NCBI GenBank assembly: GCA_034659895.1
Contig: JAYEIF010000189.1
Span: 1-9,908, forward strand
Origin: B120-G9 sp034659895
GTDB lineage: Bacteria > Zixibacteria > MSB-5A5 > GN15 > FEB-12
Length of the DNA: 9,908 nucleotides
Direction: 5' to 3'
The position numbers and the translations under genes are program-made. This document shows, piece after piece, positions 1 to 5,997 of this stretch. The notes under the pieces are model-generated. The model was not told the origin of the DNA, did no database searches, and saw only the letters and a program-made list of their open reading frames with translations. How positions within the stretch are numbered: position 1 is the first letter of the stretch; each line of letters begins with the position of its first letter.

Positions 1-127
1 ATATTATCCTCTAACGTCAATTGTTTTTGGGGAATTTTGTTAATCAAGTAATATGTTCATTGTATATGTTATCATTTCTGAGGAAGGGTATCGGTATACT
101 GGATTTACATCTGACATAAAGAAACGT
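1..127 (+). repeat. Direct repeat, copy 1 (127 bp)
   Basis: This stretch is identical, base for base, to 342-468 (offset 341). It holds a 52-base AT-rich leader and the first 25 codons of the GIY-YIG gene. It begins at the first base of the window, so its true left boundary is unknown. In copy 2 the matching position follows directly after a tRNA-like CCA end plus one A, which suggests that copy 1 may also follow a tRNA or tRNA fragment outside the window. Confidence 0.95.
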
Positions 128-295
128 ATAGATCAACATAATTCTGGCATATCTCGTTGGACTAAAAGGGGAACAAACTGGCAACTGGTTTACTCAGAAC
201 AATTCAGCAATAAAACTGAAGCTCTACAAAGAGAGCGATGGTTGAAAAGTGGTCATGGGCGAGAGTTTCTTAATCTGACTCTTCGTGGCTCATAA
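53..295 (+). CDS. Small GIY-YIG family endonuclease (UvrC N-terminal-like, stand-alone)
   Basis: The 80-residue product is a single GIY-YIG nuclease domain of the short stand-alone type found in many bacteria, which is related to the UvrC N-terminal domain and to homing endonucleases. Residues 4-6 (VYV) and 15-17 (YTG) occupy the two halves of the GIY-YIG motif, with T replacing the usual I. R25 in KKRIDQHN matches the catalytic arginine, and E61 in QRERWLK fits the metal-binding glutamate. Length is typical for the family. No good ribosome binding site lies in front of the ATG; the nearest purine-rich tract (GGGGAA, about 29-34) is too far upstream. The last codons and the TAA stop run into a tRNA-like 3' end, with the stop inside a CTCATAA anticodon-loop-like sequence. 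A truncated second copy starts at 394. The biological role of this family is largely unproven; a DNA nuclease acting on its own insertion site is an inference from the context. Confidence 0.85.
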   Translation: MFIVYVIISEEGYRYTGFTSDIKKRIDQHNSGISRWTKRGTNWQLVYSEQFSNKTEALQRERWLKSGHGREFLNLTLRGS

Positions 296-340
296 TCCGC
301 CCAAGGCGGATCAGAGGTTCAAATCCTCTCCCCGCCACCA
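289..340 (+). other. tRNA 3'-end-like fragment with encoded CCA (degenerate, no 5' half)
   Basis: A perfect T-arm is present: stem AGAGG (313-317), loop TTCAAAT (318-324), stem CCTCT (325-329). It is followed by a seven-base acceptor 3' strand CCCCGCC (330-336), discriminator A337 and CCA (338-340). Upstream, CTCATAA (289-295) looks like the anticodon loop of a CAU tRNA (Met or Ile2), followed by TCCGC. The matching 5' anticodon strand GCGGA is absent before it, and the spacing to the T-arm is about 12 bases instead of about 5. No 5' acceptor strand GGCGGGG occurs in the preceding 288 bases, so this is a fragment and not a working tRNA gene. The T-arm and acceptor part is clear; the anticodon assignment is tentative. 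Confidence 0.7.
295..311 (+). other. Perfect 7-bp hairpin inside the tRNA-like tail
   Basis: ATCCGCC (295-301), loop CAA (302-304) and GGCGGAT (305-311) form an uninterrupted stem immediately after the nuclease stop codon. It sits where the anticodon stem and variable loop of the tRNA would be. No T-run follows, so it is not a standard intrinsic terminator. It could be a collapsed anticodon stem (both strands kept, loop lost) or a recognition structure of the module. Confidence 0.7.
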
Positions 341-341
341 A

Positions 342-468
342 ATATTATCCTCTAACGTCAATTGTTTTTGGGGAATTTTGTTAATCAAGTAATATGTTCA
401 TTGTATATGTTATCATTTCTGAGGAAGGGTATCGGTATACTGGATTTACATCTGACATAAAGAAACGT
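342..468 (+). repeat. Direct repeat, copy 2 (127 bp)
   Basis: This is an exact copy of 1-127. It starts one base after the CCA-A end of the tRNA-like fragment and ends at the codon for R25 of the nuclease. Past 468 the sequence diverges (copy 1 continues ATAGATCAAC, copy 2 continues TATCAATGTC). Both continuations contain ATCAA within a few bases, which could be breakpoint microhomology or chance. Confidence 0.95.
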
Positions 469-528
469 TATCAATGTCATTTTTTCAGCCATCATTGCGT
501 TTCTTTTTGTTGTCATCTCCATTGTTAG
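394..528 (+). pseudogene. Truncated second copy of the GIY-YIG endonuclease
   Basis: The second repeat copy restarts the nuclease gene at ATG 394 and encodes the same first 25 residues, through the catalytic arginine. After 468 the frame reads 19 unrelated residues to a TAG at 526-528, the last part antisense to the 3' end of the protease gene. The C-terminal two thirds, including the metal-binding glutamate, are missing, so no active nuclease is expected. The homologous part is 394-468. The truncation may be a real deletion or insertion scar, or may mark an assembly junction. Confidence 0.7.
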
Positions 529-2968
529 TGTCACGGCCAAAGTTATGAAGAGTAATCGCCATGTTGAGAAGCTTTTCATCCACAGTTTCAAAAACAGAAC
601 CCTTTGAAAACTTTCCACTCTTAAGACGTCGTCCCGCGGGGTTGCCTGTGAGTATTTCCACTCCTTCGTTGATTGTCTTAATTGGGTAGACATGGAACTT
701 ACCGTCACTAATAGCTTCGAGAACATCCGGCCGCAGTAACAAGTCTGGGACATTCTGGTGTGGTATTATTACTCCCTGATGTCCGGATAAGCGACGGCTT
801 TTGCATACATCGAAGAAGCCCTCTATCTTTTCATTTACTCCCCCGATAGGTTGAATCTCTCCATGCTGGTTGACCGAGCCCGTTACAGCTATGCTTTGCT
901 TTAAGGGAATACCGCTCAGCGACGACAGGATTACATATATCTCTGTTGACGAAGCAGAGTCACCATCAACACCGCTGTAAGACTGTTCAAACGAAATTGA
1001 AGCCGACATTTGCAATGGTTTATCCTGCGCAAACATATAACGCAGATAACCACTTAAAACCAGTACGCCTTTGTTATGAATTGGACCAGAAAGATCAGAT
1101 TCACGTTCAATGTTGATTACTCCCGCTCTACCCATTGATGTGCTTGCCGTGATGCGGGTTGGCCTTCCGAATGAATACTCCCCTTGGCTATACACAGCCA
1201 ACCCGTTGATTTGGCCAACTTCTTTTCCGGAAGTCGAAACCATGAGAGTTTCATTGTCAAACATTTCCTGGATTTTGTCCTCGGATAGATTCACGCGTGC
1301 TCGTTTCAGATTAATGGCATTGTAAACATCTTTACGTTGCACTTTGCTGGCTCGTCGCTGCCTGGCACAGTAAGCGCTTTCCCTAATAATGTTTGAAACC
1401 AGCGTAAGGCGTGTGGTAAGTTTTCCCTGACGACCGGACAGACGTATTCCATACTCAGCCACTGCCTGCATACCGCTGAGATCAAATGTGGAAAGTTGCT
1501 CTTCTTCCACTACTCGCCGAATAAATTCAAAGTAACTACGAAGATGATTATTATTACACTTTATATTGTTGTCGAACTCAGCCTTGATCTTAAATACCTT
1601 CTTAAAATCGTCATCAAGTTGCCACAACAGTTGATATGTTCGCGGTTCCCCAATAAGAATGACCTTAACATTGATTGGGATAGGTTCCGGTTTGATACCA
1701 GCTCCGGCCATCATATAAAATGGATCAAAGCCAGTGATCTCAATTTCCCCATTACGCAGTGTTCGCTTTAGATGCATCCACACACCGGGTTCGGTCAATA
1801 CGTCCATAGCGTTAAGAACGAGAAATCCACCTGCTGCGTGAAGAAGCGAACCAGCGAAAATGCGAGTGAAGTCTGTTCGCCAGTAGCCGAAACGATCAAC
1901 TACTCGTTCCAACGAGCCAAACAGATTCTTGTAGGATGGAGATTTTTCAATAATCACCGGCACAGTATCGGTGGCAGAGTTATCCAAAATAAGATTGACA
2001 GAAAAATCCTCAAATGGCTCACGTTTTCGGTAAGGTGGTGGTTCTTCTTCGCCGCGCCGCGGCCGCGCTTCCATAAAGCGGTCTAAACCATTAACCAGAG
2101 CTTCTTCGACCTCTTCAAGGTATGAAACTACCTTTTCATCTGAGAATCGTTTTTTAATCAGGTTAATTTTGTCTGCTATTAAAGGCGCTACCATAGAGAA
2201 ATTCAATTTTTCGAGAGCCTGCTCCATTTTATTGGTCAGTTTTTTCGATTCTACTGTAGTGGCGTCAAACTCTCGACGAAGACTGTCCCATGTGCGTCGC
2301 AATTCGTCAAGCCGCGACAAAGAGAATTTCCCGTCATGAGCCAAACGTTCGAGACTTTCCAGTGACGTCGGCTCTTCATCAATCAACGGTTGAATCTCAT
2401 TACGAGTTCCAGCATTCGACTGAAGCTGAACCATAACGAAGCCTCCGCTGCTCAGTTTTTCTTCAAAGTCATTAATGAGTTTCTTTTGACGGTTTTCGAA
2501 CTCTCGCACAACACGACTCTGCCTGTCTTTGTAATCCTCCGACATAAAAATCTTCGGAACCGCTTTGCGTATGGAATTGATAAGGTACGCCATATCTTTT
2601 TTAAACCGCGTTCCGTCACCTGCTTCGAAAGTGAGAATACGAGGACAATCTTCGTTCTTGAAATTGTTGACATAGCATACATCGGTGAGATTCGGACGTT
2701 TGGCTTTATGCTCCGCTAGTACATGCTTTACCGCTGCAACTCGGCCGGTTCCAGTCATGCCGGTAACGAAAATGTTGTACCCGAAACTGTCAATATGCAG
2801 ACCGGCTTTCATCGCCTCGATGGCTCGTTTCTGACCAATAACTCCGATACAGGCGTTAATATCATCTGATGACTTTATTCCACGAGGCTTGAAATCTATC
2901 TGGTAGTTAAGGTCTTTGGCTTTCAATTCACGCGGTTTTTTGACTGCGGGTGTTGATTTTGACGGCAT
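485..2968 (-). CDS. LonB-like (AAA_32) ATP-dependent protease, MEROPS family S16
   Basis: The product, 827 residues from the chosen start, is a cytosolic ATP-dependent protease of the AAA_32/Lon_C type, related to E. coli YcbZ rather than to LonA, which has a different N-terminal domain. The N-terminal ATPase part has a Walker A-like loop GMTGTGR at 70-76, with Arg in place of the usual Lys. A long charged helical insertion lies at roughly 150-310. A Walker B-like segment GGFLVLNAMD is at about 379-388, followed by the family-typical IGEPRTYQLL and a sensor-2-like stretch with GKLTTRL. The C-terminal protease domain has catalytic S671 in GDSAS and K714 in GGVNEK, 43 residues apart exactly as in E. 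coli Lon (S679/K722). The start at 2968 is chosen because GGAGGAG precedes it; a longer frame to 3052 would overlap the predicted promoter. The tail is rich in Lys and Asp. Substrates are unknown; protein quality control is an inference from the family. Confidence 0.9.
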   Translation of the reverse strand: MPSKSTPAVKKPRELKAKDLNYQIDFKPRGIKSSDDINACIGVIGQKRAIEAMKAGLHIDSFGYNIFVTGMTGTGRVAAVKHVLAEHKAKRPNLTDVCYVNNFKNEDCPRILTFEAGDGTRFKKDMAYLINSIRKAVPKIFMSEDYKDRQSRVVREFENRQKKLINDFEEKLSSGGFVMVQLQSNAGTRNEIQPLIDEEPTSLESLERLAHDGKFSLSRLDELRRTWDSLRREFDATTVESKKLTNKMEQALEKLNFSMVAPLIADKINLIKKRFSDEKVVSYLEEVEEALVNGLDRFMEARPRRGEEEPPPYRKREPFEDFSVNLILDNSATDTVPVIIEKSPSYKNLFGSLERVVDRFGYWRTDFTRIFAGSLLHAAGGFLVLNAMDVLTEPGVWMHLKRTLRNGEIEITGFDPFYMMAGAGIKPEPIPINVKVILIGEPRTYQLLWQLDDDFKKVFKIKAEFDNNIKCNNNHLRSYFEFIRRVVEEEQLSTFDLSGMQAVAEYGIRLSGRQGKLTTRLTLVSNIIRESAYCARQRRASKVQRKDVYNAINLKRARVNLSEDKIQEMFDNETLMVSTSGKEVGQINGLAVYSQGEYSFGRPTRITASTSMGRAGVINIERESDLSGPIHNKGVLVLSGYLRYMFAQDKPLQMSASISFEQSYSGVDGDSASSTEIYVILSSLSGIPLKQSIAVTGSVNQHGEIQPIGGVNEKIEGFFDVCKSRRLSGHQGVIIPHQNVPDLLLRPDVLEAISDGKFHVYPIKTINEGVEILTGNPAGRRLKSGKFSKGSVFETVDEKLLNMAITLHNFGRDTNNGDDNKKKRNDG

Positions 2969-2971
2969 CCA

Positions 2972-2978
2972 CTCCTCC
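2972..2978 (-). promoter_or_regulatory. Ribosome binding site of the Lon-like protease gene
   Basis: On the minus strand GGAGGAG stands three bases before the ATG at 2968, with the GGAGG core five bases away. It is the strongest Shine-Dalgarno match in this intergenic region and decides the start in favour of the protein beginning MPSKSTPAVK. Confidence 0.8.
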
Positions 2979-3023
2979 GTAATATTTTTAAGGCTGTTCT
3001 GGCACAGGCAAACAAACAGCTTT

Positions 3024-3052
3024 GTTATATTTTTAATACAAATCAACTTCAA
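3024..3052 (-). promoter_or_regulatory. Predicted promoter of the Lon-like protease gene
   Basis: The minus strand reads TTGAAG (-35, 3047-3052), a 17-base AT-rich spacer, and TATAAC (-10, 3024-3029). Transcription would start near 3017 and give a leader of about 50 bases before the 2968 start. The match is good but the region is very AT-rich, so other promoters are possible. No heat-shock-type operator was recognised. Confidence 0.45.
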
Positions 3053-3154
3053 TAAACATGATAATCAACAAAAGATAGAGCTGTTCGGAAAAAATGCTTA
3101 TACGATTTTACAATATTGACCCCGCCATTCTACTATTGATATTATGATTGTGAA

Positions 3155-3171
3155 AAGGATTGTTTATCCTT
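3155..3171. promoter_or_regulatory. 17-bp palindrome overlapping the yceD promoter -35 box; possible operator
   Basis: AAGGAT (3155-3160), spacer TGTTT, ATCCTT (3166-3171) is a perfect six-base inverted repeat. Its right arm shares the first two bases of the -35 hexamer that starts at 3170. This position suits a repressor or activator of the fatty-acid operon. It does not resemble the FapR or FabT sites that I know, and a perfect 6-bp inverted repeat can occur by chance in AT-rich DNA. Confidence 0.35.
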
Positions 3172-3198
3172 GACTTATTGGACTTTTTTGACTAAAAT
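3170..3198 (+). promoter_or_regulatory. Strong predicted promoter of the yceD-rpmF-plsX-fab operon
   Basis: TTGACT (3170-3175), a 17-base spacer and TAAAAT (3193-3198) are a near-consensus housekeeping promoter. The expected start of transcription, about 3204-3206, lies within a few bases of the yceD ATG at 3207. No Shine-Dalgarno sequence occurs before that ATG, so the transcript would be leaderless or nearly so. Confidence 0.7.
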
Positions 3199-3206
3199 GA
3201 TGAGTT

Positions 3207-3740
3207 ATGAAATTACGTCTGCAGGATTTCGATACCTTTCCTGCCCAAGTTTGTCTGGAAACAGGCTCCGACTCCTTTGAAATTGATTATGACGGAGTCT
3301 TTGGGATACGACGGGTTGTAGTTGACTTGGATATTCAGAAATCCGATGATGAGTATTTCTGTCAGGCTGGTATAAGTGCAGTTGTAACTCTGGAGTGCTC
3401 TCGCTGTTTGGGACAGTATGAGACAGAGTTGAGCACCAGTACTGATTTTATTGTTTCTTCTAAGGTGACTTATGAAGAGTTGCGAAAGGAAGCTGAGGAC
3501 GACGAAAATTATGTGTTTTATCAAGGTGAGGATCAGGTGGTCGAACTCTACAATATAGTTCGGCAAGCCATTATATTGGCTGTGCCAATGATGCCGATAT
3601 GTTCCGATAATTGTCGAGGATTATGTCCCATCTGCGGAACGAACCTTAACTTACATGAATGTAACTGCCATTATGAACAGATAAATGAAAGATGGAATGG
3701 TCTTAAAGACCTAAAGAATAGTTTAACCAAGAAAAGATAG
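3207..3740 (+). CDS. yceD: YceD / DUF177 family protein
   Basis: The 177-residue product belongs to the DUF177 (YceD) family, which is almost always encoded directly before rpmF and has been linked to 23S rRNA accumulation. The N-terminus MKLRLQDFDTFP fits the usual family start. There is a CxxC pair in LECSRCLGQYE in the middle and a cysteine-rich C-terminus reading C-S-D-N-C-R-G-L-C-P-I-C-G-T-N-L-N, then C-N-C, typical of the family and likely to bind zinc. A charged acidic stretch separates the halves. It is the first gene of the operon and starts essentially at the predicted transcription start. The next gene begins nine bases after its stop. Confidence 0.9.
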   Translation: MKLRLQDFDTFPAQVCLETGSDSFEIDYDGVFGIRRVVVDLDIQKSDDEYFCQAGISAVVTLECSRCLGQYETELSTSTDFIVSSKVTYEELRKEAEDDENYVFYQGEDQVVELYNIVRQAIILAVPMMPICSDNCRGLCPICGTNLNLHECNCHYEQINERWNGLKDLKNSLTKKR

Positions 3741-3749
3741 GATAGACTG

Positions 3750-3932
3750 ATGCCACTTCCAAAGAGACGTCACTCAAGTACAAGAGGCCGCAAACGGCGA
3801 ACTAACTGGAAAATTCCCACTCCAAATGTGGTTGAGTGCCCACACTGCCATAGCCCTCGACTCCCGCATCACGTATGCACAAATTGCGGTTATTACAATG
3901 GCCGAAAGATATTGCTTGGAAAAGAAGGTTAG
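3750..3932 (+). CDS. rpmF: 50S ribosomal protein L32 (zinc-binding form)
   Basis: The 60-residue product has the hallmark MPLPKRRHSS start, a basic Arg/Lys-rich N-terminal half, and a zinc ribbon with C30, C33, C43 and C46 (CPHC and CTNCG) ending in GYYNGR, as in L32 of most bacteria. The presence of all four cysteines makes it the zinc-containing paralogue type. A short AGGAT motif precedes the start. Its position between yceD and plsX is the standard arrangement. Confidence 0.97.
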   Translation: MPLPKRRHSSTRGRKRRTNWKIPTPNVVECPHCHSPRLPHHVCTNCGYYNGRKILLGKEG

Positions 3933-3976
3933 GAAGTTTGACAGCCCGTTGAAAAAAACCGTTATCTAAGTGCAGA

Positions 3977-5077
3977 ATGAATACAAAAGAAAAAAGTACT
4001 ATTGTTCTTGATGTAATGGGATCAGACAAAGGGCCTGCTGAAATCATCAATGGTGGTTTGGAAGCAGCTCGCAGACTGAAGGACTCTCTTCATATTATTC
4101 TGACAGGTCAAAAGAAGATAATTAAGGACATCCTTAATCGCTCTTCCGACCTGCCTGATAATATCTCTGTTGTCAACGCCAATGGCGAAGTGCCTATGGA
4201 TATCCCAGCCACAGAGGGTGTGCGAATAAAAGACAGCTCTATCTCGTTAGGTATTCGCCTGATAAAAGATGGTAAGGCGGACGCTTTTGTATCTCCCGGT
4301 AACACGGGAGCGGTTATGGCAACAGCCCTTTTCAAACTTGGCCGTATAGAGGGGGTGAATCGCCCCGCTATCGCCAGTATTTTCCCAACATCTACTGGTC
4401 GGCCGATAGTCGTTCTTGATGTCGGCGCCAATGTTGATTGTAAACCACAGCATCTGTCACAGTTTGCCGTTATGGGATCTGTATATTCGAGTGTAGCATA
4501 TGATCTTGAATCCCCGCGTGTAGGGCTAATTTCAATTGGCGAGGAGCGCAGTAAGGGAAATGAGCTTACATTTAATGCCGGTAAATTATTACAGGACTCA
4601 AAAATAAACTTTGTAGGAAATATCGAGGGACGTGACATTCTCTCTGGTAGTGTGGATGTTGCGGTAACCGACGGATTCATGGGTAACATTCTGCTAAAGT
4701 TTGCTGAGTCTGTCAAACCAATGCTTGTCAGTTCTATGCAACGTCAGATTCAAACCAATATTTTCTCTCGCATTGGAGCAATACTATTGCTACCGTTTCT
4801 GCGACGGATGAGAAGTCTGTTCGATTATGCAGAGGCAGGTGGAGCGCCGCTTTTAGGGGTAAATGGGAATGTAATAATCTGTCATGGAACTTCAAATGCA
4901 AAGGCGATTATTAGCGCTATTTCTGTGGCATATGAAATGGTAATCAAAGGCATTCGGCAACAAATTCACGATGAATTGTTAACAAACCATTTTGGGTATT
5001 TTAATGGCTCACAAAATAAAAGCAAAAATAATCGGAACAGGGTCGTTTATCCCGTCGCGACGGATGACCAACGCTGA
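3977..5077 (+). CDS. plsX: Phosphate acyltransferase PlsX
   Basis: PlsX converts acyl-ACP to acyl-phosphate, the acyl donor for PlsY in membrane phospholipid synthesis; it is a peripheral membrane enzyme. The 366-residue protein shows the family start (IVLDVMGSDKGPAEIINGG), SPGNTGAVMA (near residues 107-116), VVLDVGANVDCKP (near 145-157), ISIGEERSKGN and VTDGFMGNILLK. It is somewhat longer than the usual 330-350 residues. The extra C-terminal segment, rich in Asn, Lys and Arg, is encoded largely in the 74 bases that overlap fabH in another frame. It lies 44 bases after rpmF. No clear Shine-Dalgarno sequence precedes the ATG, but the next in-frame Met falls inside the conserved DVMGSD motif, so 3977 is the best start. 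Confidence 0.95.
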   Translation: MNTKEKSTIVLDVMGSDKGPAEIINGGLEAARRLKDSLHIILTGQKKIIKDILNRSSDLPDNISVVNANGEVPMDIPATEGVRIKDSSISLGIRLIKDGKADAFVSPGNTGAVMATALFKLGRIEGVNRPAIASIFPTSTGRPIVVLDVGANVDCKPQHLSQFAVMGSVYSSVAYDLESPRVGLISIGEERSKGNELTFNAGKLLQDSKINFVGNIEGRDILSGSVDVAVTDGFMGNILLKFAESVKPMLVSSMQRQIQTNIFSRIGAILLLPFLRRMRSLFDYAEAGGAPLLGVNGNVIICHGTSNAKAIISAISVAYEMVIKGIRQQIHDELLTNHFGYFNGSQNKSKNNRNRVVYPVATDDQR

Positions 5078-5993
5078 TTTCGAAAAACTTATAGATACTT
5101 CTGATGAATGGATTATCGCTCGTACCGGAATCAAAGAGCGACGAATAGCCGACGACAATACGTTTGGCTCCGATATGGCTGCCAATGCGTGCCAGAACGC
5201 TATGGAAATGGCAGGTTGTTCTCCGGAAGAAATTGATGTACTGATTATTGGCACAGTCACGCCAGATTATCGTTTGCCTTCCGAAGCTTGCGTCGTTCAG
5301 GAAAAACTTGGTCTGGTTAATGCAGTTGCTTTTGATATCGCTGCGGCATGTACAGGATTTATCAATGGCCTGACAATTGCCAGATCTATGATTGAGAGCG
5401 ATCCAACAAAGAAATGTCTTGTCGTTGGTTGTGAAAAACTATCGGCAATTACAAACTATAAAGACCGTGGGACCTGTGTTCTGTTTGGCGATGCAGCAGG
5501 AGCGGTTGTGCTTGCCGCTGATACAAATGACAGTGGAGTTGTATCAACCTTTATGAAATCAGATGGCCGCCTTGGTGAACTTCTCTGGCAGGAAGTGGGT
5601 GGAACTAAAAATCCATACACACCCGAAAATGTATATAATGGCCGAGACAAACTCATTATGTCCGGATCGGAAGTTTTCAAAGTTGCGGTTCGCGAGATGA
5701 GCAACGCTTCGAAAAAGGTGATGGATGATGCAGGCATTACTGGTGATGATATTTCTCTGGTAATACCACATCAGGCAAACATTAGAATAATCGATGCCCT
5801 AGCTAAACGGTTGAAAGTAGACAAGAGCAAAGTATTCATTAATATCGAAAAATACGGCAATACCTCATCCGCTTCGGTGCCATTGGCTCTCGATGAGGCG
5901 AACCGTCAAGGCCGAATTAAACCGGGGGACTATATCCTGATGGTAGCTTTCGGAGGCGGATTGATATGGGGCGCCGCACTTGTGAAGTGGTGA
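5004..5993 (+). CDS. fabH: 3-oxoacyl-ACP synthase III (FabH)
   Basis: FabH starts fatty acid chains by condensing acetyl-CoA or a branched acyl-CoA with malonyl-ACP. The 329-residue protein has the complete Cys-His-Asn triad: C116 in AAACTGF, H256 in IPHQAN and N286 in GNTSSAS. The conserved N-terminal IIGTGSFIPSRRMTN and SDEWIIARTGIKERR (near 34-48) are present, and the C-terminus ends in FGGGLIWGAALVKW. I prefer ATG 5004 over the in-frame TTG at 4992, because neither has a strong ribosome site and the family usually starts a few residues before the IIGTG motif. It overlaps the end of plsX by 74 bases. fabD follows four bases after its stop. Confidence 0.96.
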   Translation: MAHKIKAKIIGTGSFIPSRRMTNADFEKLIDTSDEWIIARTGIKERRIADDNTFGSDMAANACQNAMEMAGCSPEEIDVLIIGTVTPDYRLPSEACVVQEKLGLVNAVAFDIAAACTGFINGLTIARSMIESDPTKKCLVVGCEKLSAITNYKDRGTCVLFGDAAGAVVLAADTNDSGVVSTFMKSDGRLGELLWQEVGGTKNPYTPENVYNGRDKLIMSGSEVFKVAVREMSNASKKVMDDAGITGDDISLVIPHQANIRIIDALAKRLKVDKSKVFINIEKYGNTSSASVPLALDEANRQGRIKPGDYILMVAFGGGLIWGAALVKW

Positions 5994-5997
5994 GATT

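Noticed and set aside
295..340. Intrinsic terminator for the nuclease gene
   Set aside because: The hairpin at 295-311 has no following T-run, and the bases after it form a tRNA T-arm and CCA end instead.
220..340. Complete tRNA gene
   Set aside because: No 5' acceptor strand, D-arm or 5' anticodon strand precedes the fragment; these positions encode the nuclease C-terminus.
1..468. CRISPR array
   Set aside because: There are only two copies of a long repeat at 341-bp spacing with a gene between them; no short regular repeats and spacers.
2969..3052. Longer start of the Lon-like protease (28 extra residues from 3052)
   Set aside because: The extra segment has no family support and lacks a ribosome site, and its start codon lies inside the predicted -35 box; ATG 2968 has GGAGGAG at proper distance.
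3120..3127. CCCCGCCA, identical to the tRNA-like acceptor strand
   Set aside because: Eight bases with no T-arm before them and no CCA after them; most likely chance.
4108..4716. 202-codon open frame on the minus strand
   Set aside because: It lies wholly antisense to plsX, is Ser/Pro/Arg-rich low-complexity, and shows no recognisable domain; it is a shadow of the real gene.
4992..5003. TTG start of fabH
   Set aside because: Adds only four residues, has no Shine-Dalgarno sequence, and ATG 5004 fits the family N-terminus better.
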